NCBI GenBank assembly: GCA_004001285.1
Contig: AP018697.1
Coordinates: 3,162,001-3,226,000 of the forward strand
Reading direction: 5' to 3'
Length of the DNA: 64,000 nucleotides
Source: Arthrobacter sp. MN05-02
Lineage (GTDB): Bacteria > Actinomycetota > Actinomycetes > Actinomycetales > Micrococcaceae
Below the pieces are notes generated by a model, which was not told the origin of the DNA, ran no database searches, and saw only the letters and a list, made by a program, of their open reading frames with translations. Made by a program: the position numbers and the translations under genes. How positions within the stretch are numbered: the stretch's first letter is position 1; each line of letters begins with the position of its first letter. This document shows positions 45,446 through 54,230 of this stretch, piece after piece.

Positions 45446-46285
45446 ATGGAGCATCGCATCGCAGTCACAGGCTCGACCGGCACGGTGGGCGGCGGCGTCG
45501 CCCGGATGCTCGCCGCCGAACGGGTACCGCTCGTCCTGCCCGTCCGGTCCCCGGACCGGGCGCAGCACCTGCCCGAGTCCACCGTCCGGCGCGCGACCTA
45601 TGCGGACTTCGCCGCGTCGGTCGAGGCCCTCGCAGGGGTCGATGTCCTCTTCATGGTGTCAGCCGCCGAGGAACCGGACCGGGTGGCGACACACCGCACC
45701 TTCATCGATGCGGCGAAGGAGGCAGGGGTGCAGCACCTCGTCTACACCTCGTTCCTCGGTGCCGCCCCGGATGCCGTGTTCCTCCTCGGACGCGACCACT
45801 GGTACACGGAGGAGCACATCCGCAGCTCGGGCATGTCCTGGACCTTCCTCCGCGACAGCCTCTACCTCGACTTCGTCCCTTCCCTCGCGGAGGACGGCGT
45901 CATCCGCGGTCCGGCCGGCGACGGCCTGCTCGCCGCCGTCGCGCAGGCCGACGTCGCACGTTCCGCCGCCGCGGTGTTGCGAGCTCCCGTCGACCACGCG
46001 GGGAAGACGTACCACCTGACGGGACCCGAGGCCTTCACCCTGGCGGACGCCGCGGCGACCATCACGGAGTGCACACCCGCGACCGTCCGCTTCGAGGACC
46101 AGACCCACGACCAGGCGATGGCGTCCCGCGCCCACCACGGGGCACCGCTGTGGCAGGTCGAAGCCTGGGTCAGCACGTATACCGCCATCGCCCGCGGCGA
46201 GCTGGCGGAGGTCTCGCCCGACGTCGAGCGCCTCACCGGGCGCCGGCCCCTCGGCCTGCGCGAGCTCCTCGCGGCGGGGGGCTAG
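45446..46285 (+). CDS. NmrA-like NAD(P)-binding protein (quinone oxidoreductase 2 type)
   Basis: 279 residues, atypical SDR. N-terminal AVTGSTGTVGGGVARMLA (GxxGxxG), LFMVSAAEEPDRVATHRTFI, and VYTSFLGAAPDAVF as in QorB/NmrA proteins, which lack the YxxxK site in its usual form. Either reduces quinones or senses NADP(H) redox state. GAGAGGAGC precedes the ATG. The flavin reductase gene begins 3 bases after its stop, so both are in one operon. Confidence 0.87.
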   Translation: MEHRIAVTGSTGTVGGGVARMLAAERVPLVLPVRSPDRAQHLPESTVRRATYADFAASVEALAGVDVLFMVSAAEEPDRVATHRTFIDAAKEAGVQHLVYTSFLGAAPDAVFLLGRDHWYTEEHIRSSGMSWTFLRDSLYLDFVPSLAEDGVIRGPAGDGLLAAVAQADVARSAAAVLRAPVDHAGKTYHLTGPEAFTLADAAATITECTPATVRFEDQTHDQAMASRAHHGAPLWQVEAWVSTYTAIARGELAEVSPDVERLTGRRPLGLRELLAAGG

Positions 46286-46288
46286 GGC

Positions 46289-46919
46289 GTGCGCAGGGAC
46301 ATCGTGCCCGACCCGCAGGCCAGCCGCTCCTTCTACCGGTTCCTGACCTCGGTCGTGGTGCCACGCCCCATCGCGTGGGTCTCCTCGACCTCCGTGGACG
46401 GCGTGGACAACCTCGCGCCGCATTCGTTCTTCACCATCGCCTCGGTGAACCCGCCGATCGTCCAGTTCACGTCCGTGGGCCGCGAGGACTCCGTGCGCAA
46501 CATCGAGGCCACGGGCGAGTTCGTGGTCAGCTTCACCCCCCGAGCACCTCTTCGAGGCCGTCAACGCCACCGGCACCGACTTCCCGCCCGACGTCAGCGA
46601 GTTCGATGCCACCGGGCTCACCCGCGAGCCCAGCGCGAGGGTCAGGCCGCCCCGCGTCCTCGAATCCCCCGCCGCCCTCGAGTGCCGGCTGCACCTTCTC
46701 CAGGACATGGGGGACTGCACGCTCGTCTTCGGCGAAGTGCTGCACGCGGTGGTCTCCGAGGACGTCCTCGACGGCACCCTTCCCGCGATCGATGCGCTGC
46801 GCCCGCTCTCGCGTCTCGGCAGGAACGAGTGGGGCACGGCCGGCAGGATCCGCGAGATCCCACGGATCCCGGTCGCGGAATGGCCCGGGCACTACGACGC
46901 CGGCACCGCAACTCCGTGA
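46289..46919 (+). CDS. Flavin reductase-like (FMN-binding split barrel) protein, frameshifted
   Basis: Restored length 209 residues. The N-terminal part VVVPRPIAWVSSTSVDGVDN, LAPHSFFTIASVNPPIVQF is the flavin reductase/DIM6-NTAB signature; the later part ECRLHLLQDMGDCTLVFGEV follows in another frame. One C too many in CCCCCC at 46536-46541 explains it (FTPEHLFEAVNATGTDFP restored). Such proteins bind FMN and may supply reduced flavin or act directly on substrates. Coupled to the NmrA-like gene. Confidence 0.85.
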
Positions 46920-47041
46920 CCTGACTGCTCCCCCTGTGCAGGCTTTGCTCAGGGTGCTGACATAGAGTGGGGTCATCTGCGGGTCTGACACCCCACTCCC
47001 GGGCCGGGCTGGGAAGCCATCCGCCAGCCCCAGGGACCCAC

Positions 47042-48124
47042 ATGAGCGTTACCGCCGCCCCGCGCACCGTCCGCATCTCCAGGCCGAACGATGTCGTCGC
47101 CTCCTACTCCGTCCTGCTGAAGCAGGTCCGCAAGGAAGGCCTCCTGAACCGCCGACGGCGCTTCTACGTCTCGGTGTCCGCCGTCCTCGCCCTGGCCATG
47201 GGTGCGGCCTGGACGGGTTTCGCGCTCCTGGGCGACACCTGGTTCCAGCTCCTCGTGGCAGCCGTGCTCGGTGTCGTCCTCACGCAGGTCGCGTTCCTTG
47301 CGCACGAGGCCTCGCACCGCCAGATCTTCAAGACCCGCGGCGCGAACGACTGGTCCGGCCGCATCCTGGCCGCCGGCGTCGTCGGCATCAGCTACGCCTG
47401 GTGGATGGACAAGCACACCCGCCACCACAACGACCCGAACACCCGCGGCAAGGACCCGGACATCGAGGTGGACACCATCTCGTTCCTCGAGGAGGACGCC
47501 GCCAAGGCCCGTGGCATCCAGGCCTGGATCACGCGCCGCCAGGGCTACCTGTTCTTCCCCCTCCTCACCATGGAGGGCATCAACCTGCACGCCCGTTCCA
47601 TCAGCACCCTGTTCGCCCGCCGCCCCACCAAGGGCCGCTGGGTCGAGCTCGCGCTCCTCGGCGCCCGGTTCGGCGCCTACCTGGGCATCCTGTTCTGGTT
47701 CCTGCCGGTCGGCATGGCCTTCGCGTTCCTCGGCGTCCAGCTCGCCGTGTTCGGCATCTACATGGGGGCCAGCTTCGCCCCCAACCACAAGGGCATGCCC
47801 GTGGTCCCGAAGGACAGCAAGCTGGACTTCTTCCAGAAGCAGGTCCTCACCTCACGCAACATCCGCGGCGGCTCCTTCGTCAACAACGCCTTCGGCGGCC
47901 TCAACTTCCAGATCGAGCACCACCTCTTCCCGGACATGCCGCGCCCGCACCTGCGCCGCGCCGCCGTGATCGTGAAGGAGCATTGCGAGCGGCTGCGCGT
48001 GCCGTACACCGAGGTCGGCGTGGCCGCGTCCTACGGGGCCGTGGTGTCCTACCTGAACCGCGTGGGACTCGCCGCGCGGGATCCGTTCGACTGCCCCATG
48101 GTCAACCGCTTCCGCAGGCCCTAG
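47042..48124 (+). CDS. Membrane fatty acid desaturase (acyl-CoA/acyl-lipid type)
   Basis: 360 residues. All three histidine boxes are present: HEASHRQ, HTRHHNDPN and QIEHHLFP, with paired helices between. This is the DesA3/linoleoyl-CoA desaturase family that inserts a double bond in acyl chains, using a diiron centre and electrons from a partner reductase. The N-terminus (RTVRISRPNDVVASYSVLLK) is cytosolic. Single gene with its ATG after CCCAGGGACCCAC. Confidence 0.92.
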   Translation: MSVTAAPRTVRISRPNDVVASYSVLLKQVRKEGLLNRRRRFYVSVSAVLALAMGAAWTGFALLGDTWFQLLVAAVLGVVLTQVAFLAHEASHRQIFKTRGANDWSGRILAAGVVGISYAWWMDKHTRHHNDPNTRGKDPDIEVDTISFLEEDAAKARGIQAWITRRQGYLFFPLLTMEGINLHARSISTLFARRPTKGRWVELALLGARFGAYLGILFWFLPVGMAFAFLGVQLAVFGIYMGASFAPNHKGMPVVPKDSKLDFFQKQVLTSRNIRGGSFVNNAFGGLNFQIEHHLFPDMPRPHLRRAAVIVKEHCERLRVPYTEVGVAASYGAVVSYLNRVGLAARDPFDCPMVNRFRRP

Positions 48125-48280
48125 CGTCCGGCCGCCTGCAGCTGCCGACGGTCCTCGGCTACGGGGTCGAGGTACCGACGCCGGAGGGCAGCCGACCCAT
48201 ATCCCGCCGGAGAACGCAAGCGATCGGCACGGCAGGCAGGGGACGAACGCTCCACCGGGACCGTCTGGTTACGGTGGAGC

Positions 48281-48511
48281 ATGTTCTTCCTCTTCGGCCT
48301 CACCACGCGTGAGCACCTCCAGTTCACCCGCTCGGGGACCTGCCGCTACTGCGGCCGGCACGCCCCGCAGCAGGTCCTCCAGCGCAGGACCAAGCTCTCG
48401 GTGTTCTTCATCCCGCTCATCACCCTGAAGAGGACGCGGCTGCAGGTCTGCACGAACTGCGGTGGAACGTCCCGGATCAGCGGCTCGGAGCAGCGCGCCC
48501 TGGCACACTAG
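48281..48511 (+). CDS. Zinc-ribbon domain protein
   Basis: 76 residues with two CxxC pairs: GTCRYCGRH and VCTNCGGTS, separated by a basic hydrophobic stretch (LSVFFIPLITLKRTRLQ). Matches short zinc-ribbon proteins common in actinobacteria. The N-terminal MFFLFGLTTRE is typical. Function unknown. Its stop overlaps the anti-sigma factor stop from the other strand by 4 bases. Confidence 0.8.
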   Translation: MFFLFGLTTREHLQFTRSGTCRYCGRHAPQQVLQRRTKLSVFFIPLITLKRTRLQVCTNCGGTSRISGSEQRALAH

Positions 48512-49266
48512 CTGCTCGTGCCCCCGATGGTGCCCCGAACCATGCTGACGCTCGAGTGGGTGGGGTTCCCGTCGAAGGGTTCGTCGGAGACGTCGACGAT
48601 GGGGAACTGCGCCAGATCGATGTCGGCGGGCACAGCGAAGCTCCCGCGATCCCCGTCCATCAGACCGATGCTGTACATCTGCCCGAGATCGGGAGCGATC
48701 AGCCACACCTGCCGGTACCCTTCCGGCGCCGGGCCGGTGAGGTCGACGTCGAGGGTTCGGCTGCCGTCGCTCGCCCGCGAGACGGTGGCCTCCCCGGATC
48801 CTGAATAACCGGGCAGGGGCTCCAGCGCGGCCTGCGCCTGCACGACGGCTTCCCGATCCGCTCCGAGGGACTGGACCCCCCACAGGGCGCCTCCCCCCAC
48901 CAGGACCCCGATACCCGCCGCTACTGCCAGCCAGCGCGCCGAGAACTGTCGCCCGGCACGCGCGGGCGGGTCCGGGATCGGCACGACGACCGATGACCCC
49001 TCCTGCCGGCGGACGGGCGGGCCCGACGTGTCGGCTCCCAGCTCCACGGACAGGCCGAGCTCGGTCCGGATGGCCTCCCAGACCGCCGGCCCCGGCTGCT
49101 CGAGCACTGTCGTCGGTCCGTCGGCCCTCGCGACCATGACGACGCTCCGCAACTCGTCCACGTCGGCGGAGCAGGCACTGCACAGGCCGAGGTGCTCCCG
49201 TGACCATGGGTCGAGGGGCTCATCAAGCGCAGCGAGACCGACGAGGTCGGGGTCAAGATGCTGCAT
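48508..49266 (-). CDS. rskA: RskA-type anti-sigma factor
   Basis: 252 residues. Zinc anti-sigma motif HLGLCSACSADVDELR (HxxxCxxC) near the N-terminus, linker, one transmembrane helix WLAVAAGIGVLVGGGALWGV, and an extracytoplasmic RskA domain (YRQVWLIAPDLGQMYSIGLM). It should hold the ECF sigma factor at the membrane until released by regulated proteolysis. Start overlaps the sigma gene's 3' end by 14 bases (49253-49266), so the pair is co-translated. Confidence 0.87.
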   Translation of the reverse strand: MQHLDPDLVGLAALDEPLDPWSREHLGLCSACSADVDELRSVVMVARADGPTTVLEQPGPAVWEAIRTELGLSVELGADTSGPPVRRQEGSSVVVPIPDPPARAGRQFSARWLAVAAGIGVLVGGGALWGVQSLGADREAVVQAQAALEPLPGYSGSGEATVSRASDGSRTLDVDLTGPAPEGYRQVWLIAPDLGQMYSIGLMDGDRGSFAVPADIDLAQFPIVDVSDEPFDGNPTHSSVSMVRGTIGGTSS

Positions 49267-49816
49267 TCCATTCCCCCAATCGGTGCCGCAGGTGCACGAG
49301 GCTTCTCCGTATGTGGCTCTTGACGGTGCCCAGGGGAAGATCCAGGCGGGCCGCGATCTGCTGGTGCGTCAGGTCCTCGTAGAAGGCGAGCTTGAGGATC
49401 GAACTCTGCGGCTCGCCGAGCAGTTCGAGTTCGGACGTCAGGACCACCCGGTCAGTGATCGTATCAATCCCGTGATCCCTGGTGAGGCCGGTCTCGGGGG
49501 TTGCCACCGCGTGCATCACCAATTGCTGCTGCCTGCCCTTCGCCGACAGGGAGTCGAGGACGACGTTCCTGCAGATCCCCAGGATCCATCCCGGTACCGT
49601 GCCGGACTCCGGGTCGAAGCTGCTCCTGAAGCGCCAGGCCCTGACGAACACGTCCTGCGTGATGTCCGCAGCCGTCGCCCGGTCTCCCGTCGATCTGAGC
49701 GCGATCGTGTGGACGAGGGGCGAGAAACGACGGTAGGCAGCCGCCATGGCACCCTCGTCTCCTGCAGAGAACTCGAGATCGAGCTCCCTCGTCCAGTCGG
49801 GGCCCGGAGGTGCCAC
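49253..49816 (-). CDS. sigK: ECF sigma factor, SigK-like
   Basis: 187 residues. Region 2: YRRFSPLVHTIALRSTGD and AADITQDVFVRAWRFRSSFD; region 4: FYEDLTHQQIAARLDLPLGT followed by VKSHIRRSLVHLRHRLGE. GTG start. With the RskA-type gene downstream this matches the SigK/RskA pair of actinobacteria. The sortase and DUF4397 genes lie upstream on the same strand and may be part of its regulon. No clear GGAAC-type ECF promoter was identified by eye. Confidence 0.9.
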   Translation of the reverse strand: MAPPGPDWTRELDLEFSAGDEGAMAAAYRRFSPLVHTIALRSTGDRATAADITQDVFVRAWRFRSSFDPESGTVPGWILGICRNVVLDSLSAKGRQQQLVMHAVATPETGLTRDHGIDTITDRVVLTSELELLGEPQSSILKLAFYEDLTHQQIAARLDLPLGTVKSHIRRSLVHLRHRLGEWNAAS

Positions 49817-49886
49817 GGTCCACTCCTCAAGCGCGGGGGCCGCACCGGCGCGGCGTCCTGCGATCCTACGCCCTCACCGCGGCACG

Positions 49887-50549
49887 TCAGAGGGGCAGTG
49901 CTGTGAGCACCACATTGTCCTCGTAGTCGCCTTCGTCCGGCAGCCATTCCCCTCCGCACGTGATGATCTTGAGTTGATGGTCGCCGTCGCGGGCGAAGAT
50001 CTCCGATCCGTCCAGCGTCGCCTTCGGGATGTTCCGCACGTCGGACACCCGGTAGCCGAGGGACCGTCCGTCGTCGAGGGTGATGGTGACGATGGCGCCG
50101 ATGGGTACATCCTTCAACCGGGCGAAAGGCATGACCTCCGTGAGGCTGTCCACGTGGGCTGCCAGGACCGCATTGCCGGCCTTCGCCCCGGGGGCTGGTC
50201 CGTACCGGTACCAGCCGGCTTCCCAGAAGCTGTCGGGTATCTCCATGGCGTCGTTCGCATCGATCCCGACGTCGACGACCCTCACCGAGATGTCGGTCCC
50301 CGCGATGTCGAGTGCCACGGGAGCCGCATCCGCCGCCCTGAGCGCCGCGTCTGCAGGCTGGACGGGAACGCCGGAGGCGCGCGTCGGCGGGGCCGCCGGG
50401 CCGGCCGCCGGCGACACCGGCGCAGCCGCCGACGGTGACGGAATGGACGGCGCGGGCTTCGGGGGCATCGAGGTGTCGCCCGGCGCGCATCCGGCGAGGA
50501 CGACGGCGGCGAGTACGGCTGCGGTGATTCCTCGCGGTCTGCAGTGCAC
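49887..50549 (-). CDS. Class F sortase-like lipoprotein
   Basis: 220 residues from GTG 50549. Signal peptide RPRGITAAVLAAVVLAGC with lipobox LAGC, a Pro/Ala/Ser linker, then the sortase barrel: AVLAAHVDSLTEVMPF (catalytic His) and LKIITCGGEW (catalytic Cys). In many class F sortases the last motif is YRDN with the catalytic Arg; here it reads GDYEDNVVLTALPL, i.e. Glu at that place. Activity may therefore be altered, or another Arg used. Lies just downstream of the DUF4397 wall protein gene. Confidence 0.83.
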   Translation of the reverse strand: MHCRPRGITAAVLAAVVLAGCAPGDTSMPPKPAPSIPSPSAAAPVSPAAGPAAPPTRASGVPVQPADAALRAADAAPVALDIAGTDISVRVVDVGIDANDAMEIPDSFWEAGWYRYGPAPGAKAGNAVLAAHVDSLTEVMPFARLKDVPIGAIVTITLDDGRSLGYRVSDVRNIPKATLDGSEIFARDGDHQLKIITCGGEWLPDEGDYEDNVVLTALPL

Positions 50550-50620
50550 TGTCTCGCATTCTCCTTTCGGGGACGGTTCCGCGGGTTGGGGAGGCGGTAC
50601 CGCCTCCCAACCCCGCACGG

Positions 50621-51445
50621 CTAGCTGGAGACCCGGACGGCGCGCCTGCGGGAGGCCGCTACCGCACCGCCGAGCAGCACCAGCAGGACGGCACCGATGC
50701 CGACGGCGGCCCCGTTGTCGTCCTCCGCCGCGAGGCCGGACTGCCCGCCGGGGACGGCACCGGGAGCGGAGTGGAGGCCCTCGATGACCTGTGTGGCCAG
50801 CGCGAGGTTCCCCGCTTCCAGGCTTCCCCAGGCGTAGACGATCGTCGAGGTGCCCTCGGGGAGGTTGAGGTCCGCAGGGCCGATCACCGGAGCAGTGGTG
50901 CCCGTAGCGGCCACCGATGCCGACACCGTGCCGGCATCCGTGGTCAGGGACGCCTCACCCGGATTGCTGAGGTTCTGGAGGATCGGCGCTCCCCCTGCAA
51001 GGACGTCGACGGCGGGGGCGGCTGCGACATGGCGGACCGTGACCCTCGTCTTGCCGGCCTCGACGGTCGAGAGGTCGTTGGTGTAGAAGTTCGCGGTGGG
51101 GTTGCCCTCGGCATCGAGATTGGCCGTCGCGGTGTAGTTCCCGCCCGCGGCCAGGTCGACGTCGACAGGACCGATGAGCGGCGCGCTCGCGTCAGCTGCG
51201 TCCGCAGCCGTCACGGCCAGCTGGTAGGCCCCGGCCGGCAACTCCAGCGGACCGGCCAGCTCGCCGGGAGCGAAGTCGTCCAGCGTGAGGGCACCGTTGA
51301 CGTACACATCGACGGTGAGATCAGGAACGCCGTGAAGCACCGACAGCGATGCAACGGCTGGTGCTTCTGCGGCCGTTGCCGGAGCAGCGATGGACGCTGC
51401 TCCCACTACTGCGGCGGCTCCTACGGCGTACAGGCTTCTTTGCAT
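50621..51445 (-). CDS. DUF4397 domain surface protein
   Basis: 274 residues: signal peptide (AVGAAAVVGAASIAAPATAA), two DUF4397 beta modules (LSVLHGVPDLTVDVYVNGAL; VTVRHVAAAPAVDVLAGGAP), a short linker and a C-terminal helix IGAVLLVLLGGAVAASRRRA. That is the layout of a sortase substrate, but no LPxTG-type motif precedes the helix (sequence there is GGQSGLAAEDDNGA). GAGGAGATGTC before the ATG. Likely exported and membrane- or wall-held; operon with the sortase. Confidence 0.83.
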   Translation of the reverse strand: MQRSLYAVGAAAVVGAASIAAPATAAEAPAVASLSVLHGVPDLTVDVYVNGALTLDDFAPGELAGPLELPAGAYQLAVTAADAADASAPLIGPVDVDLAAGGNYTATANLDAEGNPTANFYTNDLSTVEAGKTRVTVRHVAAAPAVDVLAGGAPILQNLSNPGEASLTTDAGTVSASVAATGTTAPVIGPADLNLPEGTSTIVYAWGSLEAGNLALATQVIEGLHSAPGAVPGGQSGLAAEDDNGAAVGIGAVLLVLLGGAVAASRRRAVRVSS

Positions 51446-51548
51446 GACATCTCCTCGATCCGGCCCCTTCGGGGCTGTTTCCACTGACATCCGGTATTAC
51501 CCGGAGGTGCAGCCGTTCGGATGCAGGAGGAGGGGAAATCTTTCCGGC

Positions 51549-52397
51549 TCAGGCGTTCCAGAGGCCGTAGGAGTCGGCGAGTGAGGAGATCTTCTGCGCC
51601 CGTGCCAGGCGGGGCAGGTAGGAGCCGTCACCCACCACGGCACCCGCGGCGTGCTCACGCAGCAGTTCAGCGGCCCAGTTGATCTCGGACTCGCTGGGCG
51701 ACAGTCCCCGGTTGATGGTGTCGGTCGCATCCGTGAGCAGGCACAGCTTGCCGGTCATGCCCATGGAAGCCGTCACCTTGCAGGCCTCGAGCAGTTCCTC
51801 GCCCAGGGCCCCGACCGTCGGACCGTCGATCGGGCCGGGCAACTGCCCGACGCGCGAGGCGACCACGAGCTTGGAACGCGCGTAGGCGAGCGCCATCGGA
51901 TCATCGGATGCACCGGTGTCGCGACGGAAGTCGCCGACGCCGAACGCCAGGCGGAAGGTACCGGGGGCGCTGGCGATCGCCGTCGCGTTCTCGATGCCGA
52001 GCGCGGATTCGATCAGGGCGAGGACGGGCGTGCCCGCCTGGAGGCGCATGGCCGTATGGGTCACCTGCTCGGGCTTCTCCGTCATGGCCAGCATGACGCC
52101 GCGGAGACCCGGTGCCTTCGAGAGGGCCGCGAGGTCCTCGGCCCAGTACTCGGTCTCGATGCCGTTGACGCGCACCCAGGCCGTCATACCGGTGGACAGC
52201 GCCTCGACCACGCGCTCGCGGGCCTCGGCCTTGCCCGCCGCGGGGACGGCGTCCTCCATGTCGAACACCACGGAATCGGCCTCGGACGTGAGGGCGGGGA
52301 TGAAGGTGTCCTCGGAAGCAGCGGACGCCAGCAGCCAGGATCGGGAGAGCTTCGCGGGAAGCGCGGCTGCGCGGCTGTTTCTGAGGGAGGTGGCCAT
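51549..52397 (-). CDS. HpcH/HpaI aldolase / CitE-like lyase
   Basis: 282 residues. CitE-like features: SWLLASAASEDTFIPALTSE, metal ligand block VVFDMEDAVPAAGKAEAR, substrate Arg in AWVRVNGIET, and LALIESALGIENATAIA with the Glu ligand. Cleaves or forms C-C bonds of (acyl) dicarboxylates such as malyl- or citramalyl-type substrates. Its place at the edge of the aromatic island suggests a role in handling cleavage products, but it is not close to HpaI proper. Confidence 0.82.
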   Translation of the reverse strand: MATSLRNSRAAALPAKLSRSWLLASAASEDTFIPALTSEADSVVFDMEDAVPAAGKAEARERVVEALSTGMTAWVRVNGIETEYWAEDLAALSKAPGLRGVMLAMTEKPEQVTHTAMRLQAGTPVLALIESALGIENATAIASAPGTFRLAFGVGDFRRDTGASDDPMALAYARSKLVVASRVGQLPGPIDGPTVGALGEELLEACKVTASMGMTGKLCLLTDATDTINRGLSPSESEINWAAELLREHAAGAVVGDGSYLPRLARAQKISSLADSYGLWNA

Positions 52398-52529
52398 GCT
52401 CAAACAGTACTGAGGACTGCCGGGCATTATCCACCGGAGACCGGCGGCGGTCCGTGAACACTACGACCAAAAGGGGCTGTCCGGAGCCGCGCCCGGAGGC
52501 TCGGGGGTCCGGCGAGCGCGGAAGGACCC

Positions 52530-52582
52530 TTGACCGCTCCCGGCACGGAGCCTACCATTCGTATACGATTTCGTACTCGATG
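52530..52582 (+). promoter_or_regulatory. Promoter with double operator before MHS transporter
   Basis: TTGACC (52530-52535), 17 bases, TACCAT (52553-52558), then a 25-bp element (52558-52582) made of TCGTATACGA (perfect palindrome, 52559-52568), TT, and TCGTACTCGA (52571-52580). The same 25 bases occur at 60161-60185 in the same place relative to the -10. This position over the transcription start implies repression; the GntR protein at 61657 is the best candidate. Confidence 0.72.
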
Positions 52583-52657
52583 GCGCCCAGGCGCCTCCTC
52601 CGGGCGTCGACCGCCCGGAGGATGAGCAGCACGCACCGAAAGACAAAGGGGTTTTTC

Positions 52658-54019
52658 ATGGCATTGGCTTCAGAACGGGCAGAGCCCACCGGACGGCGGG
52701 GCATGAGCGCGGCCGACCGCAAGGTCCTCGCCGGCACGATGGTCGGCACCACGATCGAGTGGTACGACTTCTTCATCTTCGCCCAGGCGGCAGGGCTCGT
52801 CTTCGCGACTCTCTACTTCGGTCCGCTGAAGGGGGAGAGCCCCGGCCTCGCACAGCTCGTCGCGTGGGCGACGATCGGCATCAGTTTCTTCTTCCGCCCC
52901 CTGGGAGCCGTCATCGCCGGACGCCTCGGTGACAAGGTCGGGCGGAAGAAGATGCTCGTGTTCACCCTGATCCTGATGGGCTCGGCCACGGCCCTGATCG
53001 GCCTGCTGCCCACCTACGCGCAGATCGGCGTCTGGGCGCCGATCCTGCTCATGCTGCTGCGCATCCTGCAGGGCTTCTCCGCCGGCGGTGAATGGGGCGG
53101 GGCAGCCCTCATGGCCGTCGAGCACGCACCCGTGGCCAAGCGCGGATTCTGGGGGGCCTACCCGCAGATCGGCGTACCGGTCGGCATGATCCTGGCCACC
53201 CTCGTCCTGTTCCTGCTGCGCAGCTCCATGTCCCCCGAGGCCTTTCTCGAATGGGGCTGGCGTATCCCGTTCCTGCTCTCCGTCGTCCTGATCGTCGTCG
53301 GGTACTTCATCCGTGCGGCCGTCGCCGAGAGCCCCGTGTTCAAGCGCATGATCGAACGCAAGCGGGACACCGCCACTCCCCTGCGCAGCCTGCTGCGGAC
53401 CAACAAGAAGCAGGTGATCCTCACCGCGGTCATCTTCATCGGCAACAACGCCGCCGGCTACCTCGTGATCGCCTTCCTGTCCTCCTACGCGCAGAGGAGC
53501 CTCGGGATGCCCGCGGCACCCGTGCTCCTGGCGACACTGCTCGCCTCCTTCGGCTGGCTCATCTTCACCCTCTACGGCGGCATCCTCTCGGACCGCATCG
53601 GCCGCGTGCGGACGTTCCAGATCGGCTACGCGCTCATCTTCGTCTGGATGATCCCGATGTTCATGATGATCGACACGCGCAGCGTCTGGGCGTACGGCAT
53701 CGCGGTGTTCATCCTCACCATCGGTCTCGGACTGTCCTACGGGCCCATGTCGGCGATGTACGCGGAGATGTTCCCCGCCAACGTGCGCTACTCCGGCATC
53801 GGCATCGGCTACGCCCTCGGCGCGATCCTCGGCGGCGCCTTCGCTGCCCTGATCGCCCAGGCCCTGCTGGACAGCACAGGCTGGTCCGGCTCGATCGCCC
53901 TCTACATCATGGCTCTCTGCGTCATCTCCTTCATCGGGGTCACCCTGGCCAAGGAGACCAAGGGCGCGCCCTTGGAGGCGGAGGGGACGCCCGACGACGG
54001 CACCCGCGCCACCCCGTAG
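52658..54019 (+). CDS. MHS family MFS transporter (aromatic or organic acid uptake)
   Basis: 453 residues, 12 helices. GTTIEWYDFFIFAQAAGLVF opens as in metabolite:H+ symporters (ShiA, KgtP, ProP); motif A GRLGDKVGRKKMLVF and GFSAGGEWGGAALMAVEHAP follow. Imports an acid by proton symport, here probably the aromatic substrate of the island. ATG 52658 has AAAGGGG upstream; an in-frame ATG at 52580 inside the operator could yield a longer N-terminus (MAPRRLLRASTARRMSS) but lacks support. Confidence 0.88.
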   Translation: MALASERAEPTGRRGMSAADRKVLAGTMVGTTIEWYDFFIFAQAAGLVFATLYFGPLKGESPGLAQLVAWATIGISFFFRPLGAVIAGRLGDKVGRKKMLVFTLILMGSATALIGLLPTYAQIGVWAPILLMLLRILQGFSAGGEWGGAALMAVEHAPVAKRGFWGAYPQIGVPVGMILATLVLFLLRSSMSPEAFLEWGWRIPFLLSVVLIVVGYFIRAAVAESPVFKRMIERKRDTATPLRSLLRTNKKQVILTAVIFIGNNAAGYLVIAFLSSYAQRSLGMPAAPVLLATLLASFGWLIFTLYGGILSDRIGRVRTFQIGYALIFVWMIPMFMMIDTRSVWAYGIAVFILTIGLGLSYGPMSAMYAEMFPANVRYSGIGIGYALGAILGGAFAALIAQALLDSTGWSGSIALYIMALCVISFIGVTLAKETKGAPLEAEGTPDDGTRATP

Positions 54020-54035
54020 CCGAGCCACGGGTACA

Positions 54036-54068
54036 CGGAAGGACGGGTGGGCTCCACCCGTCCTTCCG
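54036..54068. terminator. Hairpin terminator after MHS transporter
   Basis: CGGAAGGACGGGTGG (54036-54050) and its exact complement (54054-54068) with loop GCT form a 15-bp stem 16 bases after the transporter stop. Confidence 0.82.
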
Positions 54069-54230
54069 CTATAGTGGCGAGCGTCGGGCGCCGTGGGCGC
54101 CGTGCCTGAAAAAGAGGCAATAAGGGCACCGTCGCCCGAGGCACATACGGAACTCACCCACCAAGTCCTCCGGGTTGACCGTGTGCCTGCACCATCGCCG
54201 CTCGGGGACTTCGCCCTGAAGGATTCCACG

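Noticed and set aside
51549..52397. Calling the CitE-like protein HpaI of the homoprotocatechuate pathway
   Set aside because: The metal and substrate motifs are those of CitE-type lyases, it is on the opposite strand and 8 kb from the hpa genes; only the superfamily is safe.
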